DNA of 64,000 bases, from positions 9,188,742 to 9,252,741 of the forward strand of contig JAMKCF010000003.1 in assembly GCA_023634235.1 (NCBI GenBank), written 5' to 3'. Shown piece by piece: positions 14,801 through 26,800 of this stretch. This stretch comes from Pisaster brevispinus (Eukaryota; Echinodermata; Asteroidea; Forcipulatida; Asteriidae). Under the pieces are notes generated by a model. It had not been told where the DNA came from. It was given only the letters and a program-made list of their open reading frames with translations, and ran no database searches. A program made the translations under genes and the position numbers. Every line of letters starts with the position of its first letter. Positions within the stretch are counted from its first letter, which is position 1.

Positions 14801-17800
14801 ATTCAATGAATCATCAGATTTTTAGGGCTTCCATTCCAGGTAAAAGGTAAGTAAAGGTGTGTGATAACAATTAACTTCCCGTCAACCATACCAGGAACAA
14901 AGTCTACTTTTGTTTTAGTTGGTTTTTTTCCTGTACACTGGTCCACTTCCTGAAACAAAATACTCTGGGCTTAGTAAAATTTATAAGGTAAACAATTTTG
15001 TCCATGGTCTTGTGCAAAACATTTAACCTTCACAGAAAAGTACTCTGTAAAATAACTTGTTTCAGCCCAAGGACATGATTCAGGCAAGCGTGTTGAAACT
15101 CTTAGGCCAGTGACCCAATAAAAAAATTTCAGGCAATCATTGATGACCCATCCGCCACTACCGGGCCGATTGAACTCCCGGCTACAAAGGTAATGTCATA
15201 AAACAGGCTAATCTTTACAAGGATAACTTGCTCATTCCAGTAGTTCTGCCCAGCAGCCGATTTCACGAAACGCTAGGATTAATCCTATCTCGAGTTAGGA
15301 CGAGTAACTAGTCCTAACTTAGGATTAATCTTAAGGTTTACATGTTACAGTGCAAGGCTGGGACTCGTCCTAAGTCCTAAGATTAATCCTAAGCTAGGAA
15401 GAGTTTGGTGAAATCGACGGCTGAACTGGTAATAAAAGTTAACGAAAAAAACAAACATATTATACAATAATAGACTGATGGTGAGGAAATCTTTGTTGCT
15501 GAGGGAATGAGCAAAAGCAATACGATAAATTTTAGCCCTTCAGAAAAAGTTTGGCAACCCACCTAAATGTTTCCAGGACCCAAGACCCATACAGTGTAGT
15601 TGAGCTAGGCAATTCGTGTCAATTCAATTTGGTCTGAAAAGGGTATAACACACATTCTAAAGGGCGACACCACCCGGAGGGAGTGGGGAGAGCACCTGGG
15701 GCATGGACATCAATTTGGGGGGGGGGGGGTGGGGGGCTTGTACCCTCGTGCTCCCCCGTTAATTATGCCACTGGGTGCAGATGACCGAAAAACTTTATCA
15801 AATGTGGTAGTGTCCTATGAAGCTGGGAGAAGGCCTGTTCTTTGAGATTGCTGGTGATAAGATCACTGAGATAATGAAAGGCTGCAATTGAGGTATCACT
15901 TGAAAACATTGTTTAAGGGCAGCAGTCCTTCTGATTTGAGGCGTGCGATCGCACCCGCACGCCATCGCACGCCTAAAAGCTTCCTCAGGCGTGCGAAAAA
16001 TCACACGCCTGATCCCTCCATAACGCACGCCTTGGCAAACATTTACAGCGTCATCATACTTCATAATTTGTAAATTAAAATAACGTTGTAAAATTAATTG
16101 TTTATTATTTTCAAAATCCTTCAAAATTCTGGCGATAAAGTCCCTAGTCTTGATATTTACTAGCCGCGATCGTTCATTTCAGTAAACGAACGTTAAAACA
16201 CGCATGCACATTGTTAGTCTGGCTCTCTCCTCCATGTTCCATACCACAATACGTAGGCGAGTAGGGAAACACACACCTCGATTTTCCAGGGGTTAGAAGA
16301 CGTGCGGTGGAGTCTAATCGCGACCTCCTTCCGGTGATATATTATACAAAATGTTAACCTCGTATTCATAAACACATCGCTCTCGCCGCACAATTTTCCC
16401 TAATGTAGGCCGATCGTTCGACCGATCGTTCAATGGAAAATGTATTGCAAAAGAAGCTTTAAATAACGATCCTTTATTTACGATTTAATACGAATCCATT
16501 AAAAATGATTGTTGATGAAAAAAGTATTATTTTGTAGGTAAAATAGACCCCCATGGTATTATTAAGGGCAGAAATTAGGGGATAAGATCGTTCAAAAACG
16601 CAAGTTTGTGAATTTCACTTCCATTTTTTTTTTTTATTTTTTTTTTTAGCTTCGACAATTGTATGCACTTTTGAGTGTTTAGATAAATAAGTGTATGGGA
16701 GATTTTGTTGATAAAGTGTCCAGTGTACAACCAATTGTACCTTCACAAGATCCCTTGCCATGTCGTTTTAAGTACATCACTACCCGCTGTTTAGTTTTAA
16801 GAAAATCGACTTTAAATTGACCAGCCAGTACCACAAAAATCACACGCCTAGAAGAATCCAGGTGTGCTTTTTTCACACACCTGGAATTTTCAAATCAGAA
16901 GGACTGGGGCAGAACAATTTTGATTTATCTTCCCGGCGATAATTCGGATTCCCCCCCGTACAGCCTGGAGGAAAATGCACAGGACCGTATCTGCGGGCGC
17001 TCTCTCAAACGGACTGAGAAAAGCGCTGTGCGGCCTCAGTTGAAGCCCATGAGATAAGAAAAGTGGTAGCAGCAGTTTCAACATCAGTGTTTGAGCTCCA
17101 TGTATTTGACGTACACGGTGTACATGTCTAAAATAAAATCCTTCCAATATCGAGTGGAAAGATCTAAAACGCCAACAAACCTATGATGTGCCATATGAAA
17201 TAAGAGATAATTGAGGTTCCAGATCGCAATGAGGAAAATAACATCGTGACCGTGGCCGTTTAATTTTTGTATTAAAAGAAAGGGAATGTAAAGCAAGTGC
17301 CCAACATTGCAAGAATGATACCGGACGGGGCAGGGAAACTGCCCCGCCTGTTATCAATCTTGCCGTGCAAAAATTGGACTCTGAAAAATTACTTTAAAGG
17401 CACTAATCATTGTGGTTACTCTCTATCACTATCATTGTAACTATCACTATCACTACCGGGCAATCCCACCTATAGTCGGCCCGTCCCAACTGTAACACTC
17501 AAGTTGGGACCAGTCCTAACTGTATGTGTAGTCTGGACGATTCTAAAAGTTGGTATGAAACAGAGAGATTCTTACCTTGCCAGAGGTCTTCAGTCCTTTG
17601 AAGAGACAGAGGTATACAATGATCCAGGCCACTAGTAGCAGGGCAAACAGCTCCCAGCGCATGCTACCAGTGTCATCGATTCGATCTGTTATCTGCAAGA
17701 CACGATTACTGAAAAAAAAAAAACACACACAAAACAAACAAGCGATGAAGGGTTTTACAGAATCAGTATAGTCACCCTTGCAGTGATGTCCCAGCCAGCT

Positions 17801-20800
17801 ACTGTCTGCACTTTGCTCTCCCATTCTGGGAGTCCAGTTGCATGGTACATTTAATTATAAAGTTTAAAATAAAAATTAAAATTATGATTTAGATTTTATA
17901 CCATTTGTTTACTTTATAATAAATATGTACTTCTTTAATTGTTGGTCATTATATTCGGCTCAATGGGAGGCAAGTCCAAGCTTTCCTGAGATTCCAGCAT
18001 ACCGTGGCAGATTTTCGGCCCTGGCTCATGGCCGAGGTTCTGCAAATCACGTTGAGCGCCTACTCAATTTTCTCACACGTGAACATCAAATCACAGCTAA
18101 CTAATTATGAGATTCTTTATTGTCTTTGTAAAGTCAGGAGTTCATAGGGGCAACGATATTTTCTAATGAAAACAAGAACTCAAGAAGCTCCATAAGCTCA
18201 AAAAAATTATACCGCAGGTGGGCACAAACAACTTTTTAAAAATACCGATGTGAAGCGGTTAAATTACCAGAATAGGCCAATAAACTTGGATTTCAACTTA
18301 CTGGAAGTATTCCTCTGTTGAAGAGACGGTGTTATTGGGTTTGGTCGATCCGTTCAGGGCCTTGTAGTCGTCGTGGGAGAAGCAATCCATGGTGTTCCAG
18401 GTGTTGTTACAGCTATCCCATGGTAGTTCGCTCTGCATGGAAGCGATGAGATAGAACAACGCCCAGGCAATGATGACATTGTAGTATGTGGTCAAGATGA
18501 AGGAAATCATCACTGTAGCTAGGCCAGTACCTGTGTCAATACAACCAAAGCACTCAGTTTAAAGATATGTCTCTCGATTTTTGGCCGAATAAACCAAATA
18601 GAATTCTTGGAATAAATTTTAACGGGTAATAATGTTTCAAAACAAAAAACCATAAAATAATTTTGCGTATGCCACGCACAATACCTAAAACACTTGCAAG
18701 ACAAATTGTTTATACCTGGCTGAACATGAGATAATCATTTCAAAACATTAGGTTTATGCAGCACCAGCAGCCAAATGGGTGCACAGGTTGCTAATTAGGC
18801 CTATTGCTAATCACTCAGATGAAAAATCTTTACCCTTGCAGGTACTCATTTACTCCTGGGTGATGAGAAGCAACTACACAGTTATTCAAGGACATCAGTT
18901 TTTACAATGGGTATGTGAACCCATAGATAGAGCAAAGGGTGAAACCAAACCCTGTTGATGACTCGACCATCTCGTCGGGTCTGCTTGACCTCCCAGCCAC
19001 CACTCACTACAAATACATGTTATTTTCACGGACTTGTCCTATTTGTTCAATGTACACTTGTGTGGTTTATTATTAAAAGTCAATGACGATTTGAATCGGT
19101 GATACAATCTCTCCAAAAAAATCAATTTCAAGACCAAATAGACATATAACCTAGGCAGAAAAATCTTGCTGATTCTACCTATTACACATTCATGTAACTC
19201 TCATTGTACCATGCTCCATATGTGGAAGAGGGTCTGAAGGTGCCCCCCAAAAAAATGTTCCCATACTTCAACCATAGAGAAAGGACCTTTCTCTATGCTT
19301 TAAAACACTCCTTTCCTCTTGTACAGAAGTGCCCACCTAATTCTCTAAAGAATTCCCAGGACACAAAGAAGACACATTAAGAAGACACTGAACAAGTGGG
19401 TGCTCACAAAAGTCTTCTCAATCTCAAACTATATTACTCATACATCCCAGTGATTTGTTTTGTTACACAAAGCTACATGTACAAATGTATGTAAAGTATA
19501 CATGTATTTGTCCCATACCTTGAGATTCACTCTTGAAGGGGCACAGCAATTTTCTTCTGGTAAGGGGCACTTTTATGAGGAAAATTTCAACTTATATTGG
19601 AACTTTGCAAAGGGCACCACAGCAAAAGCACAGGGCACCGTGGCAATTGCTGCGGGTGCCGTGGGTTAATTCAAGGCCTGTTGTTATAGGCTCCCATGAT
19701 CCATTGTCTAGGCACACCATCGTCTTTTCTGGCCGGCTTATAAATAATAAGACAGCTGTTTTGTAGCACATCTCACTAGGAGGTCCCTTTGGGCTAGAGA
19801 AAAGAAGCAATCAATAACTGAAATAAACCAGGACTATCCTTCAAGTAAATGGTATAGCCATCATAATACAGAACCCCAAAGTGAACATCAGAAATTGATA
19901 GCAAAGAGGAGCCCCCCCCAAAAAAAAAAAAAAAAAATTAAAAAAAAATAAATAAATAAATAAATAAATAAATAAAAAAAATAAATAAAAAAATAATGAA
20001 AACTACACATGTACATTTATAACAAATCACTTTGACCAGTATTTTGAACACTGAATTCAGACAAAAGTCTACAATTTTTCATCCCTGGCAAAACACAAGG
20101 CTCCAAAGGTTTGATTGTGAGGTTACCGTACTACAGGCAAATACCAGCCTAATGATAAATTTACTAGACTCGCGCCAATAGGTTAGTAGGCTTTTTTTAT
20201 CCCAGCCCTTCTCTACAAACATACCTTTTAGACAATGAAAACAAAGAGGACAGGTCATAATTATTGTATAAACAGATTGATTGATTACCAACTAAAGTAT
20301 TTATATTTTAATGGTAATTTTTCTTGCAAATTTGCAGTAATAGTCAAATATTAAGAGATTAGGCCCCATGGAAAAGTTGAAAGCCCTAAAGAATGACCCT
20401 TGAACATGAATAGAACAGTTCTACAAATACTGGCGAAAGAAAAATTCTGATTTGTTAACCATTTTTATGTTAACAGTATTTATGAATGGCAATACCAGTT
20501 TGAGGATCCGGTCTTCACTGTGTGGTAAAGACCTTGGCCGCTTTTATTAATGAACCTTGCCTACTGCTCGGCCCATTTAACAGCGGCCAGCCACAGCAAT
20601 GAGGTCAGTTCCAGGCAATGAATCTTGCTAGAAATTCAAAGGCTTATTTGACCTGTCTCGTCAAAGACTTAAATGTAAACACTATAAAGGGGTATTTGCT
20701 GCAGACATGAAGTTAAAAGCAAGAAGCTCAACTTAATAATGAGATAAAAATTTACACTCAAGTGAAGAATGGCTCCACATGCTGTCATTGCCTAATTATG

Positions 20801-23800
20801 GTTTTGAATGATACATGTAGGTCTTATGCCAGCAATATGATATCATATGGTGAATGCATACACACATGTACATCATAGTTCTCCGGTCAGTTGCCGCCGT
20901 AAAAAAAAGGGTGGTTTTTCATGCTTGGTCAACTTACATGTACTGGCCAATTTTATGTACAGTACAGCAGTGTTTCTCTCAACACCAAAACACCCACGTT
21001 TCTAAGTGTCATCTCTATTAATAGTGACACTGGCTTTCTTTTGTTTGCAAAATCAAACAATTGATTGGTGTCCATGAGCAAAGGATTCCTCTCATCTACG
21101 CATGCTGTATATTACACAATTCACATAGGTACATATCATGTGCATAGTTTTCATTCTAAGCTACGATTAAACAATACAAGTGGGGTTAATTAGCTAGTTG
21201 TATGCAAGGCCTGGCTGTCTAGTTTTTTCTAGGGACTCCAGAGTAGATGTGGAGCAGGCAGTCACTGGTGATGAGGGCCAGCCGTTTGGAGAGCAGCTCT
21301 GCACTCGCAGGCAAGGCTTGCAACCCAGCCCATTTCATGATCCGAAATGTGTTTGCCAGGAATGGATGATTACAAGTACATGTTTAATCAACACTGACCG
21401 AGCTTGTAGTTTAGATTCGTAAAATACATTATTATTAATATTATTATTATTATTATATAGATAATATTATTTATGGTTTCTTAAAATTTGAACTTGTTGC
21501 AAGAGGCAAAATTGCATCGAATTGCAATACGAGATTTTTAAATGGTAAAAATGGCAAATCCAAGGCAAAACAAAAGGATTTCATTTAAAAAAATATATTT
21601 TATGCAAATAAAAATAAATAAAAACATGACAAAACTACGTACAGGATGAGTGCTTATAGCAAAACACATCAATGCAAAAAGCGGCGTTAAAACTTTCCCT
21701 TAAAAAGTAGAAAATCAGATTAAATTGGAAGAAAACCAATCAGTGTAGGCACCAAAACAAAACTAAAGAAAATTCCAACATACCAAGCTATTAGAAAGTT
21801 AAAAATCAGACCTCAATTGCATATTAATGTGTAAAAAAATAAAAAAATAAAAATACATCATCATAAAAATAAATTACGTAGCCATGAAGCCTTAGCTCCA
21901 TCAGTAAACAATTTCCCTGATATAATTGTGATCAAAATAAATGACAAAATATATCAGTGGTTACTCAAAAATCACCATGCTACCATTCAGCGTGCATAAA
22001 ACATGTTCAATCTCATTCGCTATGCAAAAATGCTTTATAATTTGTTTCCCTCTACAAATTTCAACGAGCCTTACTACTTGATTGTATTTGATTTTATTAT
22101 TTCATGATCAATGTTTTGTAATATCTGTGTACTGGAATACAGCTCAATGAAGCAATTGTAATGAAATCACTGTGTACACATATGTGAATAATTAATTTAA
22201 TCATAATAACTGACAGAATTTCTTGTTTTATTCCAAAATGAACAAACCCCAATCACCCTGGGGAAGGGTCACCACTGGTTACAACAATATTTCAAATAAT
22301 ACAAAGAAGGTTTACATTATGACCTTAGAGTTAACAAAAAGCATTCATTTTTTAAACAAAACAAAACTGTATATTTGATTTAACTTATAGTAATAGCAGA
22401 CATAAACATACTTGGCAAAGCAATACACCCAACCTTTTTCCCTGAGTAGAGGACATTTCAAAGAAACAAATTTGTCTCTTTCCGATAACATACAAAATTC
22501 TGCATTGCTTTTACAAACACAGTACCATACATGATTTTTCTTGAAGAATTAAGCCCATATGTACATTCGACAAGAACTTACAAAATAATAATTTTGTAAT
22601 AAAATTATGCGGGCTTTACTACTGTACATAAACATATCCATCTTTGGGGGGGGGGGGGGGGACAAATTACCGACAACCAAATAATGCTTCCAGGAAGTGC
22701 TTATGCTTGGGTGAAAAGTAGCGGATCAGTGAGTCCATTCAAAGAGCAAGTCCATCGAATTCGAGCATTATAATGGTCAGTGATATTAGAGAAAAATCGT
22801 GTTAAGAATTAAGGAGAGGTCTGCATGTGAAGAGGCCCAAAAAACATGTAGTTGACCCTGTTTGATTGTGTTGTGTTTGTTTAGTTTTTTTGCTGTGAAA
22901 TATTATTGACCTGTGATAAATAAACAGAAAGAAATGAATAGGGGATGTGACCATACATGATGGAAGAAAATGGCTGGTGTTTATTTTAAAGTGCATTGTA
23001 CACAATATCGCGGGACTGAGACCATAGATTCTTTGTTGTGTTGTTAGGGTTTAGGGTTTGTCTTCCAGTATGGACTGCAGATCTCTTGTGGATGTATGTA
23101 CTTTTTCTTGTAAAGGCAAGGGCAGTTTCTCCTTTATAAAAGGCAAATGTATGAATTATGAAGAAAATGTGAATTTCTACTGGAACATTAGGGGCACCAA
23201 GGCAATGAACAGGGGTGTGACAAAGGCAGCTGCCTCGGTGAGCTATCAGGCCAAGAAACATGTGATCTTTTAGAACAATTTTCTTTTGAAATCAATTTCA
23301 ATACAAATTGTATGAGGAATTTTGTGTGTGTGTGTAAAGAATTTTATCATCCACATTGTTAACTACAGGCGTGTCACGGCCTACACAAGTTTTAGTGGCA
23401 AGGCCATTGAGGTGTGGGTTTTGAATTTCAAGCAGGACACTTTTGTCCTTGACACTTGTCTTCAGTCAGGGTTAAATGGATACCAGTGAGAACAGCTCTA
23501 GGGTTTTTGTAAAGCAAGCTGTATCACTCAGCAGCTGAGACTGGAATGCAGTAACAGGGGGCCAAATGACCCCAGTAGTATTGTTTGTGTGCCATGGGCC
23601 TCAAAACTGGCAGAGTTTGTATAATGTCTATTATTAGCCTTATCACAACATCATGTGATGTCTGAACCAACCAACAGAATAACTTTGCAGGCCCATACTT
23701 TATTCTTGTAGATAGGGCAAAGTAGTTAATTCCAAATAGTAAATAAAAGCCACCTCTAGTCTATGAGGGAAATTTGTGGCAATGGAAAGGGGCGTGGAAG

Positions 23801-26800
23801 CAATTGCCTTCTTTGCCTCCGTGAGGCCTTACTTTTGAATGTTACTTGTTGGATAGCAATAATATTTTCTGTGCGTTTTACACAGCTTTTACTATGTAAT
23901 ACAGTCGTGTACAAATAAACCTTTAGAGTGTAAAACCAAGGTTAAAAATATAATTCAAAACCATACGTGACATGGACAGTAAGCATTTTTGGCCACTGAG
24001 AAAATGGTGCTGAACCATGGCCTACAACACAGGTCACGCACCAGTTCGCACAACCAACATTTTGTAAGTGGACATCTGTATTGTAATTTACTTAGAGGGA
24101 TTTGTGCCCATAGTAGGACAGCTGGGCTAGGCATATTATTTGTTAACACGTGCTTCCTCGCGTTCTATTCAACTCTGTGTGATACACACAGTTCATTCCT
24201 ACATAAATGTACTGTGCATGACCAGACAGACTATGAAGGCTACTGAAACTGGGTCGGGGGAACTTGGAAAGTCACTGCAACAATCCCTGTTGTGAATGAT
24301 AGTGAAAGGTAACAACAGTGTTTCCCTTGCCCATTCAAACGTGTCAATGCCCTCTCATATTAGTACAAGCCTATCGTTACCACTTTCCTGTGAAGATTTG
24401 CCAAAAAGGATCACTAATCAAATTTGTTGTTGTTGTTGTTGTTGCTGTCATTTTTTAGCTTTTTTCTTGACCTCTACAAATATGAATCAAGAACTCACAA
24501 TTGAAATGTAAAAGAAATCATCACGAGTTTGTGAGAGTCCTGCAATCTTGTCGGTTTGCAGGATGGGTAAATTTTGCTTCAGTCATCTGTTTGAACATAG
24601 AGGTAGCTTTTTTTGCCTCGTTCTGTTCATCAGCCAGGGGAAACTCTGACTGGTCTACCTGAAAGCATTCCATTCAGTACTGTTCATGTAGCACTCAAAA
24701 CACAAGTACTTTTTCTAAAAAGGTTCTATAGCCCCTACTGGTACCCGAGGCATAACAAAAGGTGTGCCACCCCCATTCAAATGACAAACCTTGAAATTCA
24801 ATATTCAAAGCATACTTTGAGTAAGACCGAGTATGACATCTGTAGGCCTATGTAGGACTTCCACTAACTTGTATACTTTGAGTAAGACCGAGTATGACAT
24901 CTGTAGGCCTATGTAGGACTTCCACTAACTTGTTGCACCCAGGACCCTATTTTGGTGTCTGCTTTAGAAGTAGACAATATTGCTGACAATTTTCTGCTGA
25001 GCAAAAACAAGCTGGAAACCAGACCCAACAATTTTTGACACAGTGATTTTTTGGATGGTAACCTTTTTCTGGTAAGCAGAACTGTTTTGTGCTTAATAGT
25101 CACTTGTTCTTCTATAAAAGCAGCTCTATGAGATTGAGATTGGTTCAGGCCTTGCACTTTTTTTTTAAACTGTGCATTGCACCTGCCCCCAGGAAGTTTT
25201 AGAAGCCCAGATTTTAAATTGTCATAAATGCACCTTTCTGATGTATTAATGGTAGTGATCCCAACCAGTTTAATGGTCAAATGAACATTAACACACTCAA
25301 AAATAAATTGACAAATTTTAAAAATTATTATTATTATCTGAAAAGGCAGTAATGTGAGCATACTGTATTACCATTTTTTTTTTTTTTTAAGGTTGCACAG
25401 GTTTTTAAAAGTTTCTTACATGGCAAGTTCATGTTTACACTAGCTCGTAGCAGTTTTTATCCTTAAAAATAAATACCTTAGCCAATATAAATTATGACTT
25501 TGAAAAAGTTCACCACGTACGGTAGCAAATTTTGTCTGAGTAAATCTGACCATAGAGAGTGTGGTCCTTTCTCTATGATCTGACTAACCTGTGGCATTCT
25601 TGACTTGTGTTTATTACAGGTCTAACTAGAGATTATAATCAAGCCCTGTAACATCAAACTGTTAATTTTTACCAGACACTAGACAAATTTCCGTAGAAAA
25701 TTCCCGGTGGAAATTCCAAGAAGAATTTAGCTCAACCTCTTCACACCTGCATCAAATGCTAACCCTGGCAAACTTCCAGAGGGGGGGGGGGATACATGCA
25801 TCTCCCAGAGACTGTAGAACTGTACGCCTACAGTACATGTATCTACCCTTACTCTTAATTAGGGTAAAGTACGACAACCTCAGCCAGGGTACACATGCTT
25901 AGCGTTAATTCTCCAAGGAGAAGTGCAGCTAACGTGGAGTGGCAGAGAGGTTAAAGTTCCCTAGGAAATTCCTGGGGATCGACCTACTTGGAATTTACTC
26001 TTGTGAAAACGGCTATTGTTGAGATGGGCTTAACAGACACTCACCTTTGAAGATGGGGCAAATCAATTTGAATGCTTTTACAGGACCAGCGCGGACGTAT
26101 TGACCCAAGGCAAACTCCATGATCAACAGAGGGATTCCACACAGAATCAACATGATGAAGTACGGGATCAGAAATGCACCTGGGAATAAAAATAATTTGC
26201 AAATGATTATGATTATATCAACATTGCAAAAGTAAAAATAAATAACACATATTATTTGGTTCCAGTACACAGATGTGTAAAAAGCCAGTATACTTAGTAC
26301 TTTTTGCGAGTCCGGTGGAAAAAATCCACAGGCATATTACTTGCGGGTGGAATTTGAACCCATGACCTTTGCCATTCTAGAGATGTCTTACCACTATTCG
26401 TTCATCCACCAAGCTAGACCCATGGCCGGCTAGAGGCAGTTTTAATCTTATATTTCAGCAGCCAGCCGGTACCCCAACAATTCAATAGATGTTAAATTGC
26501 ATAGGGGATAAAGAACATTATTTGGTTTTACCCATACACCGATATTAAAAATAAGGAGCACTGTTTATAAAGAGGTTCTGCTTAGTTATAAAGAGTACAT
26601 TCTGAAGTCTGAATCTCATTTCTGCTTTGTATTTCTTTGTTTTGTTGTCCTCTTATATAACTGCGCTCCTGTTACTGCGATCTCAATAAAGAGTCAACTG
26701 CAGTAACAAATAACGTATTTACACCTACATTGTACCAAGTACCAATGCATACAATTAGTGCAATTCAACATTCTCGAGTAAATGAAATAGTGTTTTTAAA

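Larger units (their letters stand above)
14243..17575. other. SLC6 intron 5, mostly transposon-derived
   Basis: Between the TM4 and TM5 exons. It holds a 12-C run (14364-14375), the foldback element at 15258, a 13-G run (15717-15729) and the 984-bp transposon. Confidence 0.75.
18531..26044. other. SLC6 intron 3 (7.5 kb)
   Basis: No exon is supported. It holds SINE remnants (18785-18985), dispersed repeats (19530, 23090), A-rich and (TTA)n tracts, G-runs at 22646-22661 and 25781-25791, the 61-bp duplication and a degenerate MITE relative near 24960-25145. Confidence 0.72.
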
